Shown here in pieces: positions 40,712 through 50,138 of a stretch of DNA of 64,000 bases. Position numbers and translations under genes: made by a program. Each line of letters begins with the position of its first letter. The first letter of the stretch is position 1. This DNA is from Gammaproteobacteria bacterium. GTDB taxonomy: Bacteria > Pseudomonadota > Gammaproteobacteria > Pseudomonadales > JAUIET01. Below the pieces are notes generated by a model, which saw only the letters and a program-made list of their open reading frames with translations, did not search any database and was not told the origin of the DNA. The stretch lies in the NCBI GenBank assembly GCA_030429735.1, contig JAUIET010000003.1, positions 310,001 through 374,000 on the forward strand, read 5' to 3'.

Positions 40712-42100
40712 TCAGGTATTCATCAGATAATGAACATATATTCCTGCGGCATATCCCAGCGCAATAACCGGCGTCCATTTCAGGTGAGATAAAAAAGTGT
40801 ACTGCCCCCGCGCCTGCCCCATTAATGCAACGCCAGCGGCCGACCCTATTGACAGCAAGCTGCCCCCTACCCCGGCGGTTAAGGTAACTAGTAGCCATTG
40901 CCATTCATCCATGGCGGGAGACATTGACAATACGGCGAACATAACAGGAATATTGTCGACTATCGCAGATAACAGCCCTACGGCAATGTTAGCCAGAGTC
41001 GGACCCAATTCCCCGTATAGAAATTCCGACGTGACACCAAGGTAACCAATAAACCCCAAACCACCCACTGCGAGAATTACGCCATAAAAGAAAAACAAAG
41101 TGTCCCATTCTGATTTTGCAATATTCGAAAATACATCGAATTCATCGTCAATATTGCTGCTGGTGGGATTATCTGAAGGGTCTATATGTTCGATACTATG
41201 GCTCTTGATAAAGAAGGCATAGAATTTCAAATACGCCAAACCTGTCATCATGCCAAACACAGGAGGAAGATGAAGAAAGTTCTGAAAACTGACGGCTGTG
41301 ACGATGGTTGCCAGAAACAACAACGCGATAAGCAAACCGCCTCTTTTTATCGGAGCGATTGCGCCGCCTATGCTATCTGGCCGGCCAGCAGGTAGCGCAA
41401 ACTGCATGAACATCGCGGGTACAAGAAAATTCGCCATGGCAGGCAGCAGGAGTTTGAAAAAGGTGGTAAATGACAAAATTCCTGCCTGCCAGACCATTAG
41501 TGTGGTGATGTCTCCAAATGGACTGAAGGCTCCCCCAGCATTCGCTGCAACCACTATATTAACGCAGCCTATCGCCACAAACTTCGGTTGGTCATGCCCC
41601 ACAGCCAAGACAACCGCAGACATAATCAAAGCGGTAGTGAGATTATCAGCAACCGGAGACAAGCAAAACGCAAGAAAACCGGTCAGCCAGAACAAAGATC
41701 GATAGCCAAAGCCCCGTTGAATAAGCCAATCTCGTAGCGCATCAAACACGCCGCGTTCAAGCATGGCGTTAATGTAAGTCATTGCGACCAGTAGAAAGAA
41801 AAACAGCTCTGTGTATTCTAGAAAAATGTGCCGAATCGATTGATTGGCAGAGTGAGTGTCGCCGATGCTACTCATGTAGATGGCAATCAGAATCCAAATC
41901 AATCCCGCAGCCAAAAGGACAGGCTTAGATTTGCGCAGATGAATGCGCTCTTCAAGAATAACTAGAATGTAGGCTGCAATGAAAATACAAAGCGCCGTAA
42001 TTCCAACCCAGTGATTTGTGAGATCGACTGTTACAGCCGTTTCGATGGCCCGAGTGTCAGCCGAGAGGAACATCAGTGTTAGTAGCGAAATTCTTATCAT
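40712..42100 (-). CDS. nhaD: NhaD-type Na+/H+ antiporter
   Basis: About 462 residues from the ATG at 42100; the frame is open to 42220 but the extension is basic and unlike the family. About 12 helices. Signatures are FFFLVAMTYINAMLERGVF, SPVADNLTTALIMSAVVLAVG, NIVVAANAGGAFSPFGDITTLMVW and DNIPVMFAVLSM. NhaD exports Na+ at alkaline pH and is common in marine and halophilic bacteria. The first 20 residues look like a signal sequence (RISLLTLMFLSADTRA), which is usual for NhaD. It lies 106 bases after the FMN protein on the same strand. Confidence 0.9.
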   Translation of the reverse strand: MIRISLLTLMFLSADTRAIETAVTVDLTNHWVGITALCIFIAAYILVILEERIHLRKSKPVLLAAGLIWILIAIYMSSIGDTHSANQSIRHIFLEYTELFFFLLVAMTYINAMLERGVFDALRDWLIQRGFGYRSLFWLTGFLAFCLSPVADNLTTALIMSAVVLAVGHDQPKFVAIGCVNIVVAANAGGAFSPFGDITTLMVWQAGILSFTTFFKLLLPAMANFLVPAMFMQFALPAGRPDSIGGAIAPIKRGGLLIALLFLATIVTAVSFQNFLHLPPVFGMMTGLAYLKFYAFFIKSHSIEHIDPSDNPTSSNIDDEFDVFSNIAKSEWDTLFFFYGVILAVGGLGFIGYLGVTSEFLYGELGPTLANIAVGLLSAIVDNIPVMFAVLSMSPAMDEWQWLLVTLTAGVGGSLLSIGSAAGVALMGQARGQYTFLSHLKWTPVIALGYAAGIYVHYLMNT

Positions 42101-42206
42101 CTTCTTAACCCGCGACTTCGCAGCTCGTATCGTTGAGTCATAACAATTGATCCATAGTAAGCAGTACCTGAAGCGCCTATCCGCTGTAACAGACCGGCGC
42201 GGCGAC

Positions 42207-43697
42207 TTAGGTTTTTTCAACAGATTTGTCGGGGAACATCACGTTTAAAGGAACTACATTGCCCTCACTTGACACGTAATTGGCATGCTGGCGGCGCAGC
42301 AGTCTTGGTTCGGCTACTCCACAGGAATGCGCAATAACGCACACCTCTTTAACCATGTTTTTTGCATAGTGCGCCACGCGCTCTGCTTTATTCTCCGGTA
42401 CAAGACCCTTCTGCAAATCGGGGTCGTGTGTCGTCACGCCCGTGGGGCAGGTGTTTTTATTGCATTGTAAGGCCTGAATGCATCCGAGCGAAAACATGAA
42501 ACCGCGTGCGGAATTGACGAAATCAGCACCCATGCACAGTGCCCATGCGACGTTAGCGGGCGTAATCAATTTACCGGACGCAATGACTTTCACCCGCCCT
42601 CGCAGGCCATAGGTGTTCAGCTTATCAACGACCAGTGGCAAGCTTTGCTTCAATACAAGCCCCACATTATCCATCAGCGCCTGCGGAGCTGCTCCCGTTC
42701 CGCCATCGCCTCCATCAATGGTTATAAAATCCGGTGCGGTTTGTTCACCACGCGCATTGATTTCCTCGAATAAAGTATCCAGCCAATCATAAGCGCCAAT
42801 GACTGCTTTGCAGCCCACCGGTTTTCCTGTCACGTCACGCACATGCTGGATCATGTCTAACAGTTCCGCGGGTGAGCTTATTTCCGGGTGTCCATTCGGG
42901 CTAATCGACGCCTGACCAACCGGAATGCCGCGAATGCCTGCAATTTCCTCATTCACTTTAACCGCTGGCAGTATGCCACCCTTGCCAGGTTTTGCACCCT
43001 GGCTGAGCTTGATCTCAAACATTTTTACCTGCGCATGCGCGGCTACCGATCGCAACTTTTCATCCGACAACTTACCGTCCAGCGTTCTGACGCCGTATTT
43101 CGCCGTGCCAATCTGAAATATCAAATCAGCACCACCTTCAAGATGGTACGACGACAATCCGCCCTCACCAATATTCAGCCAACAGCCTGCTTTTGCCGCA
43201 CCTTTTGACAGCGCACGAACTGCAGGCGTAGATAGCGCGCCGTAACTCATGGCAGAAACATTAAAGAACGATGAGGCGGCATAGGGCTGCAGGCAATAGG
43301 GACCAATCTCGATCTTGCCAACCGTAGCGGAATCTTTCTCCAGCGCGGGAAACGCACAATTGGCGAAAATGATCGAGCCCGTTGCCGCAAGGTTTTGCGT
43401 GGATCCAAAAGCGATCGTACTGTCCAAGTTTTTTGCCGCACGATATACCCAGCTTCGCTCCGCGCGATTAAACGGCATTTCTTCCCTGTCCATTGCGAAG
43501 AAATACTGCCGAAAAAACTCCCCCATCTGCTCAAAAAGGTATCGAAAACGACCAATAACAGGAAAATTTCGTCGAACTGCATGTTTTTTCTGGGTTACAT
43601 CCTGTACATACATAACAATCAGCCAAATCAACCCTGCCACCAGACCGATCGCAACGAGACCACTGATCAATTCTGTTACGAGTATTAGATTGTTCAT
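42207..43697 (-). CDS. FMN-binding glutamate-synthase-family protein with membrane anchor
   Basis: 496 residues. One N-terminal helix (8-30) anchors it, then a GltB2/Glu_synthase FMN TIM-barrel (about 130-440): SFFNVSAMSYGALSTPAVRALSKGA, KFLSQGAKPGKGG-type loop seen as IKLSQGAKPGKGGILPA, TIDGGDGGTGAAPQALMDNVG and CNKNTCPTGVTTHD. The glutaminase and the NADPH subunit of true glutamate synthase are absent. Members of this short family include archaeal-type GOGAT-like oxidoreductases and methylglutamate-synthase-related proteins; the reaction is not known. The ATG overlaps the MFS gene stop. Confidence 0.87.
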   Translation of the reverse strand: MNNLILVTELISGLVAIGLVAGLIWLIVMYVQDVTQKKHAVRRNFPVIGRFRYLFEQMGEFFRQYFFAMDREEMPFNRAERSWVYRAAKNLDSTIAFGSTQNLAATGSIIFANCAFPALEKDSATVGKIEIGPYCLQPYAASSFFNVSAMSYGALSTPAVRALSKGAAKAGCWLNIGEGGLSSYHLEGGADLIFQIGTAKYGVRTLDGKLSDEKLRSVAAHAQVKMFEIKLSQGAKPGKGGILPAVKVNEEIAGIRGIPVGQASISPNGHPEISSPAELLDMIQHVRDVTGKPVGCKAVIGAYDWLDTLFEEINARGEQTAPDFITIDGGDGGTGAAPQALMDNVGLVLKQSLPLVVDKLNTYGLRGRVKVIASGKLITPANVAWALCMGADFVNSARGFMFSLGCIQALQCNKNTCPTGVTTHDPDLQKGLVPENKAERVAHYAKNMVKEVCVIAHSCGVAEPRLLRRQHANYVSSEGNVVPLNVMFPDKSVEKT

Positions 43698-44971
43698 TTG
43701 ACAACTCCTTTGGCATTTTGGACATCTGAGTCGGTTGTTGACGATTCGCTCATGCGCGGGTCGAGGACCAGCGCGATAGGTGTGTGATCCGAAACCGCAA
43801 CAAACGGTTCATCGTTGGTTTCATGCAATGGCGCCACCCTGGTACGCCGTCTGACTGCAATACTTGCGATAAGGGCAACATACATGGCAGCGGCAAAGGC
43901 AAACATGCCGCCATTGCCCAGAGGAGTTGTCATCATTAGCCCGGCCAGCGGTGCGCCAATGGCAGAGCCCAAACCGTTGAGCATCAGCAAACCAGAACCG
44001 ATCACCACAAAATCCAGCTGCTGGGTACGATCGTTAGCGTGCGCCACACACAACGCGTAAAGCGGCATACAGGCTGCGCCGAACAGAAAAGCCATTATTA
44101 CGGCGGGTATAAACGCGAGCTGATCAAAGATTGCCAACAGCGACGCCATTACCGCTGCGCAGGCCGAACTAACCATAACAACTACGCGCCGATCATAACG
44201 GTCAGATAATCTGCCGATGGGAATTTGAGACAGCGCGCCTCCTGCCACTGCTGCAGAGCTGAACAGCGTAATTTGCAAGGTATTTAAGCCACTGGACTCT
44301 GCATAAACGGGCGCCAGTGACCAAAATCCTCCGGCCGCTGCACCAGCCAGCAACGTTCCAAAGAAAGCCACGTGCGAAGTTCGCCATAATAAGCGCAAGT
44401 CAATCTTAACCGATTGAATTGGCGCAGGCGCGTCGGTCGCCAACGCTACGGGAACAAGTGACATTGACAATAAAATACTGGCGATACTGAACAGAAAGCT
44501 ACTATGCAGGTCACCAAAATTTAACATCATTTGTCCGAGCATGATCATGCTCAGATTAATAAACATATACACCGACATGAGCGTGCCGCGACTCTCATTA
44601 GTCGCACTTTCGTTGAGCCAGCTTTCTATCAACATGTAAAGGCCGGCTATTGCCCAACCAATTGCGAATCGTAACACCAACCATGGCACAAACTCCGGCC
44701 ACATCGGCAACAAAAGAGCGAACACCGACATAGTGCTGGCAAGAATGGCGAAGGTACGAATATGTCCTGCTCGGCGAGCTATGAGCGGCGTGAGTATGCA
44801 CCCAACCGTGAACCCGACAAAGTAAGCCGCACCAGTCAGGCCTATCTCTGCCAGTGTGAAACCTTCGAGCTTGGCTCGCAGCGGTAGCAACGTCATCACC
44901 AACCCATGGCCGACCAGCAACATAGCTTGCGACAGCATCAGTAATGACAGAGGCTTTATTAATTGAAACAT
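43694..44971 (-). CDS. MFS transporter, YcaD-like
   Basis: 425 residues with 12 helices in the major facilitator fold. The loop 2-3 motif is LIARRAGHIRTF and the loop 8-9 equivalent is GRLSDRYDRRVVVM. It resembles the YcaD group of uncharacterised carriers. The C-terminal 60 residues are acidic and cytoplasmic. Its stop overlaps the ATG of the FMN protein by four bases (ATGA), so the two and perhaps nhaD form one transcript. Confidence 0.85.
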   Translation of the reverse strand: MFQLIKPLSLLMLSQAMLLVGHGLVMTLLPLRAKLEGFTLAEIGLTGAAYFVGFTVGCILTPLIARRAGHIRTFAILASTMSVFALLLPMWPEFVPWLVLRFAIGWAIAGLYMLIESWLNESATNESRGTLMSVYMFINLSMIMLGQMMLNFGDLHSSFLFSIASILLSMSLVPVALATDAPAPIQSVKIDLRLLWRTSHVAFFGTLLAGAAAGGFWSLAPVYAESSGLNTLQITLFSSAAVAGGALSQIPIGRLSDRYDRRVVVMVSSACAAVMASLLAIFDQLAFIPAVIMAFLFGAACMPLYALCVAHANDRTQQLDFVVIGSGLLMLNGLGSAIGAPLAGLMMTTPLGNGGMFAFAAAMYVALIASIAVRRRTRVAPLHETNDEPFVAVSDHTPIALVLDPRMSESSTTDSDVQNAKGVVK

Positions 44972-45011
44972 GTTTGTTAGATCAGATTCCAGAGGTAAGG
45001 CGCGAACAGTC

Positions 45012-47264
45012 TTAACTGTGATCCGGGATGTTACTCTCCATAAACTTACCGACCAACGCGCGGATAGCGTCCGCGCTGTCCAATCTGCTGGCAGAATCGA
45101 CCAGCATTTCCAGTTTTTTTGTATTCACACTACGAATCAACTGCTTGGTATGCAACAGCTTGGCAGCACTGACACTGAATTGCCGCACCCCCATACCCAG
45201 CAATAATGGTAACGCAGTGTCATCTGAAGCTAGTTCACCACACACACTCAACGGCAGGTCTATCGACCGGGAAATAGTAGTAATACGAATCAATTCGTGA
45301 ACGATGGCCGGATGAACCGGATCATAACGGGCCGCTACGCGAGTATTGTTACGATCAATAGCCAGCACATACTGACTTAAGTCATTGGAGCCAATTGACG
45401 CAAAGTCAATTTTCTTGCGCCAGAACGCGAGCTGAGAAATAGCAGCAGGTGTTTCAATCATAATGCCCACTTTCGGTTTTTGAAACTGTATCTTCTCAGA
45501 TTCAAGCTGCCCAGAAACCGTGCGCAGAATGTGGTGAAATGCATCCAGTTCTCCAGTGGAAATCACCATCGGTAAGGTTATGTGCAAGTTATTGGAATTT
45601 TCCGAGGCAATAATCATTGCTCTCAGTTGCGTTACCATCAATTGCATATTGTCCAACGAGAAACGAATGCCACGCCAACCGAGCACGGGATTACTTTCGT
45701 TGTCTATCGGAAAATAAGGTAAGGGCTTGTCGCCACCTATGTCGAGCGTTCGCATGAAAATCGGTTTGCCAGTGTATGCGGAGAAGACCTTGCGGTATTC
45801 TTCGATTTGCTCCTTCTCACTTGGGAAACTATCACGAACCATGAAAGGTATCTCGGTGCGATACAAGCCAACACCGTCAGCACCGTACTTTACACCAGGC
45901 GAAATATCGGCAAGCAGGCCAGTATTGACAAATAAATTTATGCTTTCGCCGTCCACCGTGCGAGCCGGCAAATCGCGATACTGCATAAGTTCGCTCTGGT
46001 GGGCCTGCTGCAAATCGAACAACTGTTTGTATTCAGTGTGCATCGTGGCATCGGCGTGCACGATTACCTGGCCATGATCGGCATCAATAATAAGGCGTTC
46101 TTCTGCCGGAATCTCTGGCACAGTGGCAAAACCCACAATGGCTGGAATTCCCAGCGCGCTGGCAAGTATGGCCGTGTGAGACAGGCTGGACCCTTCAAAA
46201 CTGATTATTCCAGCCAAGAACTGGGTGGGTACAGTGGCTATATCAGAAACACTGACGTGCCTGCCCACGAGAATAACCGGCTCCGTCCACTGCCCGGCTG
46301 AGGCCTGCTGATTCTGGTTACCTAGTAAATGCTCATACAGCTTATTTCCCAGGAAAAGTATGTCCTCAGCACGCTGCTGCAAGTAGCTGTCGGGCATCTG
46401 CCGGAACAAGTCGGCAAAGTAAGAGATACTAAGCTGCAAGGCCTTCGGCAGCCAATGCCCAGCACTCAGTTCTAATTCAACTTTGCTGTTAAGTGCTTGG
46501 TCCTGCAGTAGCAATTTGTAGGCTTCAAACACCGAATTGATGTCGTCACCCACTTGACCCCGCAATTTTTTCTGATCATTTTCGATCGCAAGTGCAGTAG
46601 CAGCCCTAATCTTTTGCCACTGTGCAATGCCGGCCTCAAGGTCGTCGCATACGCCATCCGGCGCCGAAGAAAGCTGTAGCTGATCGCAGAAGTATGGAAT
46701 ACCAATGCCGATACCTGGAGCACCCTTTAGGCCATGGATGCATATATTTTTTCGCACCTTGCCTTGCGGCAATTGCTCCAGTTCGGGAATAAGCAACGCG
46801 AGCTGGCATGCGAGCGTAAACAAAAATGCTTCATCGTCGCCACTGAATGCGGTGGCTGACGAACTCTGAACTGCCAGCGCGCCAATGACAATGCCATTAC
46901 GCACTAACGGCACACCACAGAAACTGTGCAGGTGCTTTTCGCGAATTTCAGGTACCTCCAGAAAATCAGGATGTGCCGGCGCGTCGTCAATGTTGAGGGT
47001 TACACAGTTACGAATTACATGGCCAATCAACCCCTTATTCACTGAAAAAGCAACTTCTGCACTGGGTTGCAAGCCGTGGCAAGCAACCAATACCGCATTC
47101 TTATTGCTGTCCAGGCCATATAAATTGCACACCTGTACCGCGAGAGTTGCACAGATTTCATCAACAATAAGATTAACAGCCGCGCTGGCTGAACTGGCGC
47201 TAGCCACTTTGTGTACAATTTGATGCAGGACATGAATGCGATCTGATGATGAGCCGGGCGTCAT
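45012..47264 (-). CDS. ptsP: PtsP, nitrogen-PTS enzyme I with GAF domain
   Basis: 750 residues: GAF domain (about 5-165), PEP-utilisers N-terminal domain (about 175-300), phosphohistidine domain with H363 in SFEGSSLSHTAILA, and PEP-binding TIM barrel (about 420-735; GVGLYRTEIPFM, MRTLDIGGDKPLPYF, NDLSQYVLAIDRNN, CGELASDD). It takes phosphate from PEP and passes it to NPr, controlling K+ and nitrogen responses. In many relatives rppH precedes ptsP; here it is followed by a DUF502 gene two bases upstream of its start on the same strand and no rppH is present. Confidence 0.95.
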   Translation of the reverse strand: MTPGSSSDRIHVLHQIVHKVASASSASAAVNLIVDEICATLAVQVCNLYGLDSNKNAVLVACHGLQPSAEVAFSVNKGLIGHVIRNCVTLNIDDAPAHPDFLEVPEIREKHLHSFCGVPLVRNGIVIGALAVQSSSATAFSGDDEAFLFTLACQLALLIPELEQLPQGKVRKNICIHGLKGAPGIGIGIPYFCDQLQLSSAPDGVCDDLEAGIAQWQKIRAATALAIENDQKKLRGQVGDDINSVFEAYKLLLQDQALNSKVELELSAGHWLPKALQLSISYFADLFRQMPDSYLQQRAEDILFLGNKLYEHLLGNQNQQASAGQWTEPVILVGRHVSVSDIATVPTQFLAGIISFEGSSLSHTAILASALGIPAIVGFATVPEIPAEERLIIDADHGQVIVHADATMHTEYKQLFDLQQAHQSELMQYRDLPARTVDGESINLFVNTGLLADISPGVKYGADGVGLYRTEIPFMVRDSFPSEKEQIEEYRKVFSAYTGKPIFMRTLDIGGDKPLPYFPIDNESNPVLGWRGIRFSLDNMQLMVTQLRAMIIASENSNNLHITLPMVISTGELDAFHHILRTVSGQLESEKIQFQKPKVGIMIETPAAISQLAFWRKKIDFASIGSNDLSQYVLAIDRNNTRVAARYDPVHPAIVHELIRITTISRSIDLPLSVCGELASDDTALPLLLGMGVRQFSVSAAKLLHTKQLIRSVNTKKLEMLVDSASRLDSADAIRALVGKFMESNIPDHS

Positions 47265-47266
47265 GA

Positions 47267-47842
47267 TTATTTCTTCATCCCGCCCGTCAGAGTAAGTCGC
47301 ATCGCGGTTTCAGCATCAATATCCAGCTCCACCAGCTGATCTCTGTCCACGTAAATAGTGAACCCACCCAGTTGATAACTCATCGGCAGATAGACACTGA
47401 CTTTATCAGTAAATACCTCACCAAACAGTCCCGCAGCGTCGTTATTGGTCACGAAGCCTATCAGACGGATATCGCCAGCCATCTGGACACTCACAGCACG
47501 CTTGGGTGTATTGGTATCGTCTTGTGATAGGAACTGCATAATATCCTTGCTGCCCGAATACAAGCTGCTAACGAGCGGTATTCGTTCCAGTAGTCGGTCT
47601 CCATACGTAAGAAAAAGGCGGAAAAGATAAGCTTTGGCGAGCAGCCCAATGACGAATACTGTAAAAATACTGGCGAGTATGCCAAGCCCAGGAACGTAGG
47701 CCAGGTCCGGAAACAAGCCAAGCATTGCCCGTTTACTGATGTCCTCGATGCTGGCACCTGCCCATGCAACAATATAAGCGGTAATCAATATAGGCAGTAC
47801 GACAACCAAGCCGCTGCTAAACACTTTCCACAAGCCACGCAT
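47267..47842 (-). CDS. DUF502 membrane protein
   Basis: 191 residues with two N-terminal helices (about 8-30 and 50-75) and a soluble C-terminal domain. Typical motifs are LKVFSSGLVVVLPILITAYIVAW-like start, RIPLVSSLYSGSKDIMQFL and the VSVYLPMSYQLGGFTIYV strand. Family function is unknown; in plants the related LCV proteins are membrane-associated. It is co-directional with ptsP, two bases apart, so probably co-transcribed as the first gene. Confidence 0.88.
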   Translation of the reverse strand: MRGLWKVFSSGLVVVLPILITAYIVAWAGASIEDISKRAMLGLFPDLAYVPGLGILASIFTVFVIGLLAKAYLFRLFLTYGDRLLERIPLVSSLYSGSKDIMQFLSQDDTNTPKRAVSVQMAGDIRLIGFVTNNDAAGLFGEVFTDKVSVYLPMSYQLGGFTIYVDRDQLVELDIDAETAMRLTLTGGMKK

Positions 47843-48138
47843 ACATCGCCTCTATCGGATACCGGAATTTAGATTAAAGAATTCAGTGACGACCACCGTT
47901 AGATCAGCGGGAAGATCTGAGGTAATCGAGAACAGACACAGGGCGTACTTATAAACCAGCGCAGCTCAAAGTTCCAGTTCATTGCAATTATATTTGTTAC
48001 GTGTTGAAGTGACTTGAAGCGCGATTGATGCGTCATTGATTGGGTAGATCTAATACATCGCAATCCGATGGCGGTGCGAGTTACCTGATCACGCTCTGCG
48101 GCAGCAATAATTAAGATAAACAAGGCAGGAGTACTTGA

Positions 48139-48909
48139 ATGGACTGGCTAACCGACCCTCACCTATGGCTTGCCTTCGCAACACTGGCCACCCTCGAAAT
48201 TGTACTCGCGATCGACAACATTATATTTATTTCAATATTGGTGAATGGCCTTCCCGAAGATCAGCGCGAGCGAGCGCGACGGTTTGGGATTGGATTCGCG
48301 CTAGTTACTCGGCTGATGCTGCTCGCGTCGCTTGCCTGGCTGGTCAAACTTACCGAGCCGTTGTTTACTTTTATGGAACATGCGGTTTCCACGCGCGACC
48401 TGGTATTGGTTATCGGCGGTGTTTTCCTGATTTATAAGGCAACAGCCGAAATCCACAATAGCCTGGAAGGACCTAAAGAAATGGGTGCGAACGTACTGGT
48501 TGAACGTGGCTTTTTGGCAACAGTATTGCAAATCGGTTTGATCGATATAATTTTCTCTCTGGACTCTGTCATTACGGCAGTAGGTCTCGTGAATCACCTT
48601 CCGATTATGATTGCAGCGATTCTGGTCGCCATGGTGTTAATGCTGTTTGCAACGCGTCAGATTGGCGAAATTATTGATACGCACCCAACCATCAAGATGC
48701 TTGCTTTCAGCTTCTTACTGTTAGTAGGGTTCACTCTTGTGGCCGAAGGCGCGGGGGTGCATATACCGAAAGGCTATATTTATTTTGCCATGGCGTTCTC
48801 TATGAGTGTCGAATTTCTGAATACCATGATACGAAAACAAAGAAACAGTGCGGTAAAACTTAGGAGCGTTCTGACAGACGAGGAAAACCCCGCCAATAGC
48901 AAATACTGA
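48139..48909 (+). CDS. TerC-family membrane protein
   Basis: 256 residues with seven or more helices. Motifs are LEIVLAIDNIIFISILVNGLP (18-38) and GLIDIIFSLDSVITAVGLV (about 130-150), each with acidic residues inside helices that in related proteins export Mn2+ or other metals. GGCAGGAG seven bases before the ATG is a strong ribosome site. Divergent from the ptsP-DUF502 unit across a 296-base gap. The family also includes tellurite-resistance proteins, but recent work on it points to metal supply of exoenzymes. Confidence 0.9.
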   Translation: MDWLTDPHLWLAFATLATLEIVLAIDNIIFISILVNGLPEDQRERARRFGIGFALVTRLMLLASLAWLVKLTEPLFTFMEHAVSTRDLVLVIGGVFLIYKATAEIHNSLEGPKEMGANVLVERGFLATVLQIGLIDIIFSLDSVITAVGLVNHLPIMIAAILVAMVLMLFATRQIGEIIDTHPTIKMLAFSFLLLVGFTLVAEGAGVHIPKGYIYFAMAFSMSVEFLNTMIRKQRNSAVKLRSVLTDEENPANSKY

Positions 48910-49067
48910 CTGGGTTGACGATCGACCTATTGCTTGAGGAAAAAAATCGCTGTGATGCGCGCCAACGAGGTGTAATGAATGGTATCTGATTAAAGTTAAC
49001 TTACAATTACTTTCACCCGCAAACCTTTGTAAACTACCCCACCTTCTCTACCGGGCAGTATTCAAAA

Positions 49068-50081
49068 ATGACTGATATCTTTATCTGGATCGGAATCGGT
49101 CTCTGTGTGGTGCAATCGGCGATGTTTTCCGGCCTGAACCTGGCAACCTTTAGCCTCAGCAGACTTCGCCTGGAAGTCGAGGCGGAAAACGGCAGCAAAG
49201 CCGCTGCAACGTTGCTGGGCCTGCGCAAGGACTCCAATTTTCTTTTGACGACCATTCTGTGGGGAAATGTTGGCATTAATGTATTGCTTACCCTGCTTTC
49301 CAATTCCGTGATGACTGGAATCTCGGCCTTCTTGTTCTCTACTTTTTTAATTACCTTCGGTGGCGAGATATTTCCACAGGCCTATTTCTCTCGCAATGCT
49401 CTGAAAATGGGCTCGCTGCTGGCACCAGTGCTGCGGGTTTACCAATTTATTCTCTATCCAGTGGCTAAACCCTCCGCAATGATCCTCGACATGTGGCTCG
49501 GTCATGAGAGAGTGGAATATCTGAAGGAACGCGACCTGCAAAGCATATTGGCAATGCATGTAGACTCAGAAAAATCAGATATGGATTACATCGAAGGTCA
49601 AGGTGCGTTGAATTTTCTGTCTATTGATGACATATCCGTGGGGCGCGAAGGCAATCGGGTGGATAAAAGAAGCATCATCAGTTTACCCACTCACGTGGAT
49701 CTGCCGATCGTTCCTGCATTCGAGAATTCTGCAAAAGACCCTTTTCTTCAGAAAATACAGGCCTCCGGAAAAAAGTGGGTGGTACTAACTGATCTGTCTG
49801 ATACGCCATTGCTGGTTATTGATGCGGACGGGTTTTTACGTTCCGTTTTTTTTGATTCCGACAATGTCGACTTTTACGCATTCTGTCATCGCCCGATTGT
49901 CGTCAAAAATGATCACCTGCCGCTTGGCGACGTCATCAGGAAGCTCAAAAGGGACACTCGCACACCCAATGATGAAGTAATTGAACGTGACTTGATTCTT
50001 GTCTGGTCGAATGAAGAAAAGCGTGTTGTTACCGGCGCCGATATACTCGGTCGTCTTCTGAGAAATCTGGATAAAGTGTAG
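49068..50081 (+). CDS. CNNM (DUF21) protein with degenerate CBS region
   Basis: 337 residues. The CNNM domain (1-150) starts with four helices and SGLNLATFSLSRLRLEVEAENGSKAA, TTILWGNVGINVLLTLLSNS and ITFGGEIFPQAYFSR. The following region (about 190-335) is in the place of the CBS pair and has a SIDDISVGREGNRVDKRSI and LVIDADGFLRSVFFD pattern but is poorly conserved; no CorC_HlyC domain follows. Compared with the longer CNNM at 12195, it is a shortened paralogue. Probably a Na+/Mg2+ transport protein; it lies just upstream of nhaA. Confidence 0.82.
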   Translation: MTDIFIWIGIGLCVVQSAMFSGLNLATFSLSRLRLEVEAENGSKAAATLLGLRKDSNFLLTTILWGNVGINVLLTLLSNSVMTGISAFLFSTFLITFGGEIFPQAYFSRNALKMGSLLAPVLRVYQFILYPVAKPSAMILDMWLGHERVEYLKERDLQSILAMHVDSEKSDMDYIEGQGALNFLSIDDISVGREGNRVDKRSIISLPTHVDLPIVPAFENSAKDPFLQKIQASGKKWVVLTDLSDTPLLVIDADGFLRSVFFDSDNVDFYAFCHRPIVVKNDHLPLGDVIRKLKRDTRTPNDEVIERDLILVWSNEEKRVVTGADILGRLLRNLDKV

Positions 50082-50138
50082 AGTACCCGCTTAGTCGATA
50101 AGAACAGCGATTTCTGAAAGCCGATAAATACAGTAGTC

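Noticed and set aside
40360-40767. Open frame of 135 residues between the glycosyltransferase and nhaD
   Set aside because: It crosses repeat copy B and the 3' end of nhaD, has no ribosome site and no family features.
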